Of a stretch of 64,000 bases of DNA, positions 42,809-51,513 are shown piece by piece (position 1 is the first letter of the stretch; each line of letters starts with the position of its first letter). Source of the DNA: Mycolicibacterium nivoides (lineage in GTDB: Bacteria > Actinomycetota > Actinomycetes > Mycobacteriales > Mycobacteriaceae); assembly GCF_003855255.1 (NCBI RefSeq), contig NZ_CP034072.1, forward strand, positions 1-64,000. The letters run 5' to 3'. The notes under the pieces were generated by a model. The model was not told the DNA's origin and did no database searches. It saw only the letters and a program-made list of their open reading frames with translations. The translations under genes and the position numbers were made by a program.

Positions 42809-43785
42809 CAGCTGCTCCCGTCCAGCAGACCCAACAGGTCCCACTCGGTCTCGCAGACCCGACGGCCGATCGTCGCCAGCTCCACCGACCGGGTCTGCCC
42901 GCTCAGGTGACGTTCGGCCTGATAGCGGCAGATGACGCCCCAGCGCAGCGTGGCGAGCACGAGCCACCATCGGATCGCGGACCTGTCGAGGGTGGCGCCG
43001 CCGGCTTCCTCATAGGCGTTCAGAAAGCTCTCGATGCTGCCCAGTCCGCCCGCGCCGAGGGCGGCCGGGGCCCCGAACCGCCAGGCCCGGATGCAGAACC
43101 AGGTCAGGTCCTCGTACACCTCGCCGAGGTGCACCAACTCCCAGTCCAGCACCGCGGCCAGGCCCGAGTCGTCGACGATGACATTGCCCATCCGGAAGTC
43201 GCCGTGCACCAGCCGCGGTGGCGAAGCGGGCGGCCGGTTGGCGGCCAGCCAGCGAAACGCCCACTCGAAAGTGGCCGTGGTATCACCCATCTCATCGAGC
43301 TGTTCGCGCCACTGGGACAGCTGGTCCTGCTCGGCGAGACCGGATAGCGCGGGCGGCTCGGCTCGGTGGATGGCGGCCAGCGCCTGTGCGCACTGGGTGA
43401 GCAGCCGGGCCCGGCCGGCATCGTCGAGCTTGCGTTGGATGCGCCGCACGATGGTCTCGCCACCGATGAAGTCACAGATCAGGAAGGGATCACCCAGCGC
43501 GGCAACGGAATTGTCGGCGACCAGAACGTGGGGGACCGGCGCCCCGGCCAGAGCCGCCGCCTGTTGGGCGCCGGCCTCCAGTTCCATCCCGGCATGTATC
43601 TCGTCGGGCGCGCCGGTGCGCAGGATCAGTGGACGCCGAGCCGAGTCCGTGACGGCGTCGAAGGACCAGGTGGTGCGGCTGGCTCCGCCGGTCAGCTCGC
43701 GCAGGTTCTCCACCACCAGTTCGTCGCCCAGCACCGGGGTGAGGACATCGACCAGCCGCGGAACGAGGAGGGCGGCCTCGCTCAC
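42805..43785 (-). CDS. Aminoglycoside-phosphotransferase-fold kinase-like protein
   Basis: A 326-aa APH/choline-kinase-fold protein. The catalytic loop is LVHGDFRMGNVIVDD (Asp and Asn present) and the metal-binding strand is AVLDWELVHLG. The N-lobe Gly-rich loop is LTGGASRTTWSFD and the ATP-lysine position is PLILRTGAP. Members beside acyl-CoA dehydrogenases (ACAD10/11-like pairs) phosphorylate hydroxyacyl-CoAs before dehydration, which suggests the same role here. Coupled at both ends by 4-bp overlaps. Confidence 0.85.
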   Translation of the reverse strand: MSEAALLVPRLVDVLTPVLGDELVVENLRELTGGASRTTWSFDAVTDSARRPLILRTGAPDEIHAGMELEAGAQQAAALAGAPVPHVLVADNSVAALGDPFLICDFIGGETIVRRIQRKLDDAGRARLLTQCAQALAAIHRAEPPALSGLAEQDQLSQWREQLDEMGDTTATFEWAFRWLAANRPPASPPRLVHGDFRMGNVIVDDSGLAAVLDWELVHLGEVYEDLTWFCIRAWRFGAPAALGAGGLGSIESFLNAYEEAGGATLDRSAIRWWLVLATLRWGVICRYQAERHLSGQTRSVELATIGRRVCETEWDLLGLLDGSSW

Positions 43786-45026
43786 CGCTTGGCCTTGCCG
43801 AACCCGAACAGTCGCTGCGCCACCCGACGCATCTGGATTTCCTCGGCACCTTCGGTGATGCGGTAGCGACGATGGTGGCGGTAGATGTGCTCGAACGGTT
43901 CGTGACGGCTGTAGCCGATGCCACCGTGCACCTGCATGGCCCGATCGGCGGCTTCGCACACCAGGCGGTTGGCGCGGTAGTTGGCCATCGACACCTTGTC
44001 GGACACCTCCATGTGGTGGTTCTGGTCCAACTGCGTTGCGGCGTAACGGACAAGCAGCCTGACCATCTGCGCCTCGGTCTGCAGTTCCACCAACGGCCAC
44101 TGCACGGCCTGGTTCACCGCCAGCGGCTTGCCGAAAACCATGCGCCGGTTGGCGTAGTCCACCGCGCGGTCGATACAGAACTGGGCCGCACCCAGGCTGC
44201 TCGCCGCCTGACGAATCCGGTTCTCGTGCAAGAACGTCTGCCCGACCTCCAGGCCGCGGTCGATCTCGCCGAGCACCGCATCGGCGGGCACCCGCACGTT
44301 GTTCAACTCGACCTCGCCGTGATCGGTGGGCATGTTGAACGTCCACCAGTAGAACGGGACGGTGAAGCCCGGCGAGTCGGTGGGCACCAGGAATGCGCTG
44401 ATGCCACGGGCCTGCCCGGGTTCGCCGGAGGTCCGGGCGAAGATCAGATCATGGGTGGCGCGATGTACTCCGGTGTTCCACCGCTTGCGACCGTTGATGA
44501 TCCAGCCATCCCCGTCAGGTATCGCGGTGGTCTCCAGCCAGGTGGCATCCGAACCGTGGTCGGGCTCGGTCAAACCGAACGCCATCGAACGCTTGCCGGT
44601 GAGCATCGCCTCGACCCATTCGGACTTCTGCGCCTCGGTGCCGAACCGGTCCATCATGACCACCTGGGGGAAGTTGCCCACGATCGAGGACTCGTCCTGC
44701 AGGTCGTTGTGCAGGCCGAGGCCCTTGTGCGCCAGGTGTTCCCGGATGACGGCCATGTCCAGGTTGCTGCCGTCACGCCCGCCGAACCGGGCGGGCAGGC
44801 CGTACCGCAGCCAACCGGCGGCATCGGCACGTCGACGCATCTCGTCGAGCAGATCTTCCCAGGCCCGGGCGGGCACTCCGCCGTTCTCCCAGTCGGTGCG
44901 GGCATATTCGCGACGCTGGTCGAAGTACTGCATGTGTTCACGCTCAAGCGGCTTGATCTCGGCCTCGATGAACTCGTCCATCTCGGTGAGAACAGTCGAA
45001 AGATGTTCGGGCAAAGCGAAATCCAC
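43782..45026 (-). CDS. Acyl-CoA dehydrogenase
   Basis: A 414-aa FAD-dependent acyl-CoA dehydrogenase: SMAFGLTEPDHGSDATWLET (FAD/substrate loop), INGRKRWNTGVHRATHDLIF, and C-terminal QVHGGIGYSRHEPFEHIYRH, ending RRYRITEGAEEIQMRRVAQR. The position in front of the phosphotransferase fits an ACAD10/11-like two-step handling of hydroxyacyl-CoA. ATG 45026 follows the TetR stop by 20 bp. Confidence 0.92.
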   Translation of the reverse strand: MDFALPEHLSTVLTEMDEFIEAEIKPLEREHMQYFDQRREYARTDWENGGVPARAWEDLLDEMRRRADAAGWLRYGLPARFGGRDGSNLDMAVIREHLAHKGLGLHNDLQDESSIVGNFPQVVMMDRFGTEAQKSEWVEAMLTGKRSMAFGLTEPDHGSDATWLETTAIPDGDGWIINGRKRWNTGVHRATHDLIFARTSGEPGQARGISAFLVPTDSPGFTVPFYWWTFNMPTDHGEVELNNVRVPADAVLGEIDRGLEVGQTFLHENRIRQAASSLGAAQFCIDRAVDYANRRMVFGKPLAVNQAVQWPLVELQTEAQMVRLLVRYAATQLDQNHHMEVSDKVSMANYRANRLVCEAADRAMQVHGGIGYSRHEPFEHIYRHHRRYRITEGAEEIQMRRVAQRLFGFGKAKR

Positions 45027-45046
45027 GATGATCTCTCTTTCTCGGG

Positions 45047-45658
45047 TCAGAAGCCGTACAAGGTTCTCTTCCAGATGGTGGACAAGGTGGCGATGGCGTC
45101 GGCATCGCCGATCTCGATGCCGAGACCGGACTGGCCGACGAAGACCGTGGTGAAGTTCTCGAACAACAAGGCGATGGCTGCGCCCACGTGTTCCGGCTGC
45201 AGTCCTTGAGCGTGGCCCTGCTCCTGCGCGTGGCGCACCGACGCGATGACGATGTCGATGCCGAACCGCCGGAACTTGTTCTGCACGTCGGCGAATCGCT
45301 GCTGGGTGGCCGCCAGCTGGGCGACCGCGATCATGATGCCGATGTTCTGCTTGAAGATGTTCCAGTAGCCGGTGACCACCGTGGTGAAGAAGTCGGTGTC
45401 GTCGGGGGAGTCCGGCAGGTGCAGATTCAGTCCGGATGGTTCCACGACGTCGTGCAGGAACGATTCGGCCAGCGCTGCCAGTAGATCCTCCTTGTCGGTG
45501 AAATACCGATAGAACACCGCCGGGCTCTTGCCCGCGGCCGAGGTGATGTCGGACAAGGTGGTGCCGTGAAAGCCTCGCTCGGCGAACAGTTTCCGCGCGG
45601 CCAACTCAATGGCAGACCGCGTCTGGCGGCCCTTGGTGCCCAGCTCGGCGGCGGTCAT
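45047..45658 (-). CDS. TetR-family transcriptional regulator
   Basis: A 203-aa repressor: helix-turn-helix ELAARKLFAERGFHGTTLSD, ITSAAGKSPAVFYRYFTDKE, then an all-helical ligand domain. It is embedded in the operon between the lyase and the dehydrogenase, so it probably controls the whole cluster in response to a CoA-ester or aromatic ligand. A candidate operator lies before the first gene at 50156-50166. ATG 45658 is chosen; the upstream extension is inside the lyase gene's end. Confidence 0.9.
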   Translation of the reverse strand: MTAAELGTKGRQTRSAIELAARKLFAERGFHGTTLSDITSAAGKSPAVFYRYFTDKEDLLAALAESFLHDVVEPSGLNLHLPDSPDDTDFFTTVVTGYWNIFKQNIGIMIAVAQLAATQQRFADVQNKFRRFGIDIVIASVRHAQEQGHAQGLQPEHVGAAIALLFENFTTVFVGQSGLGIEIGDADAIATLSTIWKRTLYGF

Positions 45659-45665
45659 CGATGCC

Positions 45666-46568
45666 TCAGCCCAAGATCCGGTCGCCGGCCCGCAGCAGTG
45701 CGCTGGGAAGCTCATGACCCACGGCGTCCTGGGCGATACGGGCCGCGTCGATGGCTGCGGTCAGTTCGACATCGACGGCGATATCGCTGTCGCGCAACAT
45801 GTAGACCAGGTCTTCGGTGGCGATGTTGCCACTGGCACCCGGCGCGAACGGGCAGCCGCCCAACCCGCCGACCGACGCGTCCAGGCGGGTGACGCCGGAC
45901 TGGACGGCCGCGTAGGCACTGGCCAGTCCCGCTCCGCGGGTGTTGTGGAAGTGTGCGCCCAGCGGCAGGTCACCGATCAGCGGGCGGACCTTCGCGACCA
46001 ACGCACTGACCCGGCGCGGGGTGGTGGTGCCGATGGTATCGGCGATCGCAATCCGGTTCACACCGAAACCGACGGCAGCCGAGGCGATGTCGAGCACCCG
46101 CTGCGGATCGGTCGGGCCGTCGAACGGGCAGTCCCACGCGGTGGCGATGATCAGCTCCACCGAGGTGTCGCTGTCACCCGCGATGGCCACGATGTCGGCG
46201 ATCTGTGCCGTGGCCTCGGCCGAGGTGCGTCCCACATTGGCATGGGAGTGAGCATCCGAAGCGGACACCACGTACTCGATGGAACGCAGGCCGGCACCGA
46301 TGGCGCGTTTGGCGCCGTTGGGGCTGGCCACCAGTGCCGAGAATTCCACCTCGGGAAACCTGTGCAGTTCTTCGGCGAGTTCGGCCGCGTCGGCCAGTGC
46401 CGGCACCTTCGAGGGGGAGACGAATGCCGTGGCCTCCACCTCCCGCACCCCCGTGGCGACGATGGCTTCCAGGATCGCAACCTTGGCGGACAACGGAATC
46501 GGCGTCTCGATCTGCAGGCCGTCCCGCAGGCACACCTCGCGGAGATCGACCTTCGCCGGCAGGTTCAT
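45666..46568 (-). CDS. Hydroxymethylglutaryl-CoA-lyase-like protein
   Basis: A 300-aa TIM-barrel HMGL-like enzyme. The metal/substrate motif is VDLREVCLRDGLQIE, then ATAFVSPSKVPALAD, the metal ligand strand GAHFHNTRGAGLASAYAA, and the signature Cys loop GGLGGCPFAPGASGNIATED. It cleaves or forms a C-C bond on a 3-hydroxy-3-methyl-acyl-CoA. The CoA-transferase stop lies 1 bp before its start. With the neighbouring genes it suggests breakdown of a branched acyl-CoA. Confidence 0.9.
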   Translation of the reverse strand: MNLPAKVDLREVCLRDGLQIETPIPLSAKVAILEAIVATGVREVEATAFVSPSKVPALADAAELAEELHRFPEVEFSALVASPNGAKRAIGAGLRSIEYVVSASDAHSHANVGRTSAEATAQIADIVAIAGDSDTSVELIIATAWDCPFDGPTDPQRVLDIASAAVGFGVNRIAIADTIGTTTPRRVSALVAKVRPLIGDLPLGAHFHNTRGAGLASAYAAVQSGVTRLDASVGGLGGCPFAPGASGNIATEDLVYMLRDSDIAVDVELTAAIDAARIAQDAVGHELPSALLRAGDRILG

Positions 46569-46569
46569 C

Positions 46570-47772
46570 TCACAGCACCCCCTCTGTACGCAGGGTTTCC
46601 AGGTCTTGTGCACTGCGCCCGAGCAGGTCGCCGTACACCTCATCGTTGTGCTGGCCCGGCCGGGCCGAGCCGGCGTTGCGGATCGTGCCAGGTGACTCGG
46701 AGAGCACCGGGACCACGCCCGGGCCTTTCACGGTCCGTCCGATCCGCTCGTCGAAGTGGTCGGCGATCATGCCACGGGCTTGCAGTTGCGGATCCCGCAC
46801 GACCTCGGCCACGGTGTTGATCGGCCCACTGATCACTCCGGCCTGCGACAGGGTTTCGATGATCTCCTCCGGCTGCCGCTTGCCGGCCCAATCGCCGATG
46901 ATCTTGTCCAGCTCGTCCTGATTGCGGCCACGGGCAACGTGATTGGAGAACCGGTCGTCGGTTGCCAGCTCCGGGGTCCCCATCGCCGCGCACAACCGGC
47001 GGAACACGGTGTCCTGGTTGGCGGCGATCACCACCCAGCTGCCGTTGGCGCTCTGGTAGATGTTCGACGGCGCGATACCTTCCAGCCGCGTGCCCGACGG
47101 CCCGCGTACCACCCCGCCGATGTCGTAGTCGGGGATGGTGGATTCCTGGATCGCCAGGCAACTTTCGGTCAGCGCGGTGTCGACGATCTGTCCCTCGCCG
47201 GTGACGGTCCGCCGGTACAGTGCGGCCAGGGCGCCCTGGGCGGCGAACATGCCGGCCAGGCTGTCGCCCAGCGACAGGGCCAGCCGCGGTGGGGGGCCGC
47301 CGGGGAACCCGTTCATGTGCCGCAGCCCGCTCGACGCCTCGGCCACCGAGGCATAGCCGGCCTTGCCGGCGTCCGGCCCGGTCTGTCCGTATCCGGATAC
47401 CCGCACCAGGATGATGCCCTTATTGCGTTCGCGCAGAACGTCGTAGCCCAGATTCCACTTCTCCAGGGTCCCGGGCCGGAAGTTCTCCACGATGATGTCC
47501 GACTGCTCGACCAGCTCTAGAAATAAATCTCGGCCAACTTCCTTGCGAAGGTCCAGGGTGACGGCCTTCTTGTTGCGGGCGTGCACGGTCCAGAAGAAGT
47601 GGTGCCCGTCGAGTTCGGCCTGCCCCCAGGTGCGCAGCGGATCCGGGGTGGCCGGAAGTTCGATCTTGATGACCTCGGCGCCCATGTCGCCGAGCAGCCT
47701 GCCGGCGAACGGGCCGGAGATCAGGGTGCCGAGCTCGATCACCCTGATGCCGTCCAAAGCTCCGGTTGTCAT
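46570..47772 (-). CDS. CaiB/BaiF family (type III) CoA-transferase
   Basis: A 400-aa formyl-CoA-transferase-like enzyme: IRVIELGTLISGPFAGRLLG, DMGAEVIKIELP, and the catalytic-Asp region SLGDSLAGMFAAQGALAALY, then GQIVDTALTESCLA. It swaps CoA between acids. Start ATG 47772 overlaps the hydrolase stop (ATGA). In this operon it probably activates the substrate that the lyase and dehydrogenase then process. Confidence 0.92.
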   Translation of the reverse strand: MTTGALDGIRVIELGTLISGPFAGRLLGDMGAEVIKIELPATPDPLRTWGQAELDGHHFFWTVHARNKKAVTLDLRKEVGRDLFLELVEQSDIIVENFRPGTLEKWNLGYDVLRERNKGIILVRVSGYGQTGPDAGKAGYASVAEASSGLRHMNGFPGGPPPRLALSLGDSLAGMFAAQGALAALYRRTVTGEGQIVDTALTESCLAIQESTIPDYDIGGVVRGPSGTRLEGIAPSNIYQSANGSWVVIAANQDTVFRRLCAAMGTPELATDDRFSNHVARGRNQDELDKIIGDWAGKRQPEEIIETLSQAGVISGPINTVAEVVRDPQLQARGMIADHFDERIGRTVKGPGVVPVLSESPGTIRNAGSARPGQHNDEVYGDLLGRSAQDLETLRTEGVL

Positions 47773-49004
47773 GCCGGATCCAGCGACTGTGTTGATCCCC
47801 GGTCGCTTCGCTCCTGCCCTCCGAATCCGTGCCGGTGCAGCCAATCCGTGCAGATCGCGACGGCCTGGCGCAGGGTGCCGCGCTGATCCGGGCCCGAGTA
47901 GTAGTGGTTGGCGCCGGGGATCTCGTGCATCTCCTTGTCGGAGTGGCCGATCGCTTCATAGAGCCGGCGGGTGTGACTGGGCGTGCAGGCGTCATCGGCC
48001 AGGTTGCCGACCACCAGGGCGGGGACCGCGATATCCGGCCCGGCCTTGACGGCGTCACCGTTGGCGTCGTCGTAGCTCCACTGCGACAGCCAGCTGCGCA
48101 GCGTGCAGAATCGCGCCAGGCCGACAGGGCTCATGTTGACCACCTGGGGATCACCCAGATAACAGGTTCCGGGCTTGCGATCGTTGGGATCGACAGTGGG
48201 GTCCAGCCAGCGCGGGTCCGCCATGGTGCCGTGCACGACGAACGCGAACTCGTCATCCGGCCGCCCGGCGGCCCTGAGCTCGGCCAGCTTCTCTTTGACC
48301 CACTTGGTGATTCGCCGGTTGCGGGCGATCTGGGCCTGGTGGTAGCGCTCCAGGAACTCCGCGGTGTAGGGCGGCTGGTTGGGATTGTCCGGGTTGTAGA
48401 GATCGAGTTCCGGGTCCCGCTTGGTCGGGTCGTTCTCGTCGAGGATGGACGCGTCCATCCATTCGGTCATGGTGCCGTGCCGGCTGATGTGCGCGGCCAG
48501 CAACATGATTCCGTCGGCGGGGATCAGGTCGAGCTTGGTGAGGTCGGGCCCGTCACCGGACGGGCTCGCCGTCACGGTGGGGTTCTGCGCCTGCTGCTGG
48601 TAGAACACCGACAGCGACCCACCGCCGCTCCACCCGGCCAGCACCACCTTGTCGTAGCCGAGCCGGTTCTTGGCGTCCTTGATGCACTCGCCGAGATCCT
48701 CGACCACCTTCTCCATGAGCAGTGCCGAGTCGGTGCCCCGGAACCGGCTGTTGCAGTAGATGACGTGGTGTCCGGCGCGGGCCAGGGCATTGATCATCGG
48801 CAGGTACGCGCCGCCGCCGATCGGGTGCATGAACACCAGCACCGTATCGGAAGGTTTCGATTTCGGCCGCAGCAGGTAGCTCTCCAGCACCACGAGCTCG
48901 GCGACACCGCCGTACACGTCGCGCACCGACGAGTTGTTCTGGTAGGCAACCAGATACGGGATGCGGTCGTACTCGTGCTTCACAGGTGCTTCAACAGTTG
49001 TCAT
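47769..49004 (-). CDS. Alpha/beta-hydrolase
   Basis: A 411-aa hydrolase. The nucleophile elbow is VVLAGWSGGGSLSVFYQQQA, the oxyanion strand is TVLVFMHPIGGGAYLPMINA, the acid is in VGNLADDACTPSHTRRLYEA and the His in EIPGANHYYSGPDQRG. An insert of about 120 residues after the nucleophile forms a large cap. The substrate is unknown; the operon suggests an ester or ring-cleavage product. It starts 3 bp before the dioxygenase-like stop. Confidence 0.87.
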   Translation of the reverse strand: MTTVEAPVKHEYDRIPYLVAYQNNSSVRDVYGGVAELVVLESYLLRPKSKPSDTVLVFMHPIGGGAYLPMINALARAGHHVIYCNSRFRGTDSALLMEKVVEDLGECIKDAKNRLGYDKVVLAGWSGGGSLSVFYQQQAQNPTVTASPSGDGPDLTKLDLIPADGIMLLAAHISRHGTMTEWMDASILDENDPTKRDPELDLYNPDNPNQPPYTAEFLERYHQAQIARNRRITKWVKEKLAELRAAGRPDDEFAFVVHGTMADPRWLDPTVDPNDRKPGTCYLGDPQVVNMSPVGLARFCTLRSWLSQWSYDDANGDAVKAGPDIAVPALVVGNLADDACTPSHTRRLYEAIGHSDKEMHEIPGANHYYSGPDQRGTLRQAVAICTDWLHRHGFGGQERSDRGSTQSLDPA

Positions 49005-49006
49005 CT

Positions 49007-50122
49007 CTAGTGCTGCCCCAGATCGTTGGCGAGGATTTCGGCGGACGGGATGAGACGGCGACGGGTGTCGATGGCGATCACCGACCAGTCGACCCGGTCG
49101 TAGTCGTCGAACTTGCGGCGGGCCCGTTCCCGAGCCTTCTCGGGGGCCCCGTGGTGAACACCCTGCGGCGCATGGGAGACCAGGCCGGGCGGCATCGGGA
49201 TGCCGTAGAGCGAACCGCTGTGGAAGAACGCGATCTCGTCGTAGTCGACGTTGCGGTGATACCACGGTGTGCGCTCGGTGCCCGGCACGCTCTCGGCGGG
49301 CTTGGGTAGGAAGTTCATCACGTACACACCGGTGGCCTGCATGAAGAGGTGCACGGTCGGTGGCAGGTGCACGCTCTCGGACGTGATGACGGTGTAGTCC
49401 TCGATATTGAAGGTGAACGGGAAGTTGTCGCCCCGCCAGCCTTCCACGTCGAGGGGATTGTGTTGGTAGAACAAAGATGTGGAGCCCGCCCCGTCAATCT
49501 CTGAGTGGATCAACCGGACCTCGTACTCGCCGTCGGTATGCGGCCCGACGCCGTCGTCGATGGGCTGCGGTTCGGGAATGGTCACCTGCGCCGGGTCGAA
49601 GGGGAAGTGGCGGCCCAGGGTGCCCGCTGGCGGGACCCGGAAATCGTCGGTGGCCTGGATCATGAGCCAGGTGCTCTCGGTTTCGGGCACCTGGCGGAAC
49701 GTGCAGGCCTTCGGGATGTAGACCCAGTCGCCCTCGCGGTAGCGCAGTGGGCCGAACTCGGTCTCCAGCAGGCCCGATCCCTTGTGTACGAACAACAGCA
49801 GGTCGCCGTCGACGTAACGGACGAAGAACGGCATCTCCTCGGTGCGCCGGCTCAGCAGGACCTGGCAGTCGGTGTTGGAGAACATGAGCAGCGGGCCGCC
49901 CTGGGCGTCGGTGGCGTCGCTGGGCTTGAGCTCACTGGACAGCACGTCGGTGGGGCGCAGCGGGCCGACCGAGCGGTAGGCGGTGGGGTCGTTGCGCCGG
50001 TACATGTTGGCGGTACGGCCGACAAAACCGCCGCGACCGAGTTCGTCGTCCTTGAGGCCGTCGAGGTCGGCATGCACCCGTTTCGGGGTCTTGCCTTTAC
50101 GCAGGTGGACGAAGGATTCCAT
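49007..50122 (-). CDS. Homogentisate 1,2-dioxygenase-like cupin protein
   Basis: A 371-aa protein of the HmgA-like bicupin fold: LLLFVHKGSGLLETEFGPLR, YREGDWVYIPKACTFRQVPE, and the C-terminal metal-site region DYDEIAFFHSGSLYGIPMP, then VSHAPQGVHHGAPEKAR. Shorter than classical HmgA (about 440 aa), so it may act on a different hydroxylated aromatic or be a family variant. It is the first gene of the eight-gene operon; no maleylacetoacetate isomerase or fumarylacetoacetase is present. Confidence 0.78.
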   Translation of the reverse strand: MESFVHLRKGKTPKRVHADLDGLKDDELGRGGFVGRTANMYRRNDPTAYRSVGPLRPTDVLSSELKPSDATDAQGGPLLMFSNTDCQVLLSRRTEEMPFFVRYVDGDLLLFVHKGSGLLETEFGPLRYREGDWVYIPKACTFRQVPETESTWLMIQATDDFRVPPAGTLGRHFPFDPAQVTIPEPQPIDDGVGPHTDGEYEVRLIHSEIDGAGSTSLFYQHNPLDVEGWRGDNFPFTFNIEDYTVITSESVHLPPTVHLFMQATGVYVMNFLPKPAESVPGTERTPWYHRNVDYDEIAFFHSGSLYGIPMPPGLVSHAPQGVHHGAPEKARERARRKFDDYDRVDWSVIAIDTRRRLIPSAEILANDLGQH

Positions 50123-50155
50123 GCTCGACTCCTGAAGGGTGCGGGCCTAAAACTG

Positions 50156-50166
50156 AAAGTGACTTT
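50156..50166. promoter_or_regulatory. Candidate operator before the catabolic operon
   Basis: AAAGTGACTTT is an 11-bp palindrome 34 bp upstream of the dioxygenase-like start, in a short A/T-rich patch that continues ACTTTTTGTTAC. Position and symmetry fit a TetR-type operator for the regulator encoded at 45047, but short palindromes in A/T-rich DNA can occur by chance. Confidence 0.35.
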
Positions 50167-50297
50167 ACTTTTTGTTACGGCCGGTGACAAGGGGGTGAAG
50201 GACTGAACTTCCGCGTTTCGGGCTCGGCTTCCCGGGGTAGCCCTCGCGTGGGCGCCCAGGCTCACTGCTGCCCGTCGGTGTCAACGAAAGGACTGTC

Positions 50298-50855
50298 ATG
50301 AGAAAGGAATTGGAAGGTCGCAGGGTCGGCATCCTTGCCGCCGACGGTGTGGAGCGCATTGAACTCGAGCAACCGCGCGCGGCCGTCGAGAACGAGGGTG
50401 GCCACGTCGAGCTGCTGTCGCTGCGGGCCGGCGAAATCCAGGCCCGTGATCACGATCTCGAACCCGCGGGCACCTTTTCGGTGGACCGCACGGTAGCCGA
50501 GGCGAAGGTCGATCAGTTCGACGCGCTGATCCTGCCGGGAGGGACCGTGAACCCGGACAAGTTGAGGATCGACAAGACCGCGGTGGCCTTCGTCCGCGAT
50601 TTCGTCCGGTCGGGCAAGCCCGTCGCGGCGATCTGTCACGGTCCGTGGACCCTGGTGGAGGCGGACGTGGTGCGCGGCCGCACGCTGACCGGCTATCCGA
50701 GTATCCGTACGGATCTCGGCAACGCCGGTGCCACCGTGGTGGATCGGCAGGTCTGCATCGACGGCAACCTGATCACCAGCCGCGCTCCCGGCGATCTGCC
50801 CGCGTTCTGTGAGGCGATCACCGAGGCCTTGGCGTGTACTCCGGCCCAGACCTGA
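50298..50855 (+). CDS. DJ-1/PfpI-family protein
   Basis: A 185-aa protein of the PfpI/YhbO type: VGILAADGVERIELEQPRAA, FDALILPGGTVNPDKLR, and the nucleophile elbow VAAICHGPWTLVEADVVRGR (active Cys), then LTGYPSIRTDLGNAGA. Relatives act in glyoxal/protein-deglycase or stress protection. AAAGGA precedes ATG 50298. It is divergent from the catabolic operon and convergent with the azoreductase gene. Confidence 0.9.
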   Translation: MRKELEGRRVGILAADGVERIELEQPRAAVENEGGHVELLSLRAGEIQARDHDLEPAGTFSVDRTVAEAKVDQFDALILPGGTVNPDKLRIDKTAVAFVRDFVRSGKPVAAICHGPWTLVEADVVRGRTLTGYPSIRTDLGNAGATVVDRQVCIDGNLITSRAPGDLPAFCEAITEALACTPAQT

Positions 50856-50862
50856 GCGCCGG

Positions 50863-51486
50863 TCAGGCCCCGGTGGTGCGGGCGACTTCCCGGGCCAGCT
50901 CGACGGCCTCCGCGCGCATCTGTTCCCGTTCGGCAGCTGTCCACCGCGTGGTGGGCTCCACGACAAGGGTGTCGACGCGGTAGCCCAACATCCCGAACAC
51001 GTACTCCAGATACGGCTTGTGGAAATCCTGCAGCTCGGGGTGGCGCCCGTCGTAGGCGCTGCTGCGGGTGAGGATGAGCTGCAACGGTTTTCCCTCGCCG
51101 AGGGTACCGACGTGTTCGCCACGCTCGTTGAGGGTGAAGCTGGCCACCGGTTGCACGATGACGTCGATCCACGCTTTGAGCGCATGCGGCACATGCCAGT
51201 TCCACATGGGGGAGGACACCACCAGGCGGTCGAAGCCGCGCACCCGCTCGATCTCCCCGAGCACCTGCTGCCAGACCGCCTGCTGATCCTCGGTGATCGG
51301 TTCGCCGAACAGTTGCGCGAACTTCGCGATCGCCGCGTCCCGGCCGAACCGCAGCACATCGTCGTCCCACACCGAGAACCGTTCCACCTCGCCGGCCCCG
51401 TGCGCGGCATCAAGATAGGCCTGTGCCAATTGTGAGGACAGCGCGTCGTCCCCTTTCGGGCTGGCCTCGATCCACAGAGTCCGCAT
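50863..51486 (-). CDS. azoR: FMN-dependent NADH-azoreductase/quinone reductase
   Basis: A 207-aa flavodoxin-fold enzyme: TLWIEASPKGDDALSSQLAQ (phosphate-binding loop), VVSSPMWNWHVPHALKAWID (the FMN signature of AzoR) and LTRSSAYDGRHPELQDF. It reduces quinones and azo dyes by two electrons and protects against thiol and quinone stress. It ends 8 bp after the PfpI gene on the other strand. Confidence 0.9.
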   Translation of the reverse strand: MRTLWIEASPKGDDALSSQLAQAYLDAAHGAGEVERFSVWDDDVLRFGRDAAIAKFAQLFGEPITEDQQAVWQQVLGEIERVRGFDRLVVSSPMWNWHVPHALKAWIDVIVQPVASFTLNERGEHVGTLGEGKPLQLILTRSSAYDGRHPELQDFHKPYLEYVFGMLGYRVDTLVVEPTTRWTAAEREQMRAEAVELAREVARTTGA

Positions 51487-51513
51487 CAGATCCCTTCGGT
51501 CAGATCAACTCAG

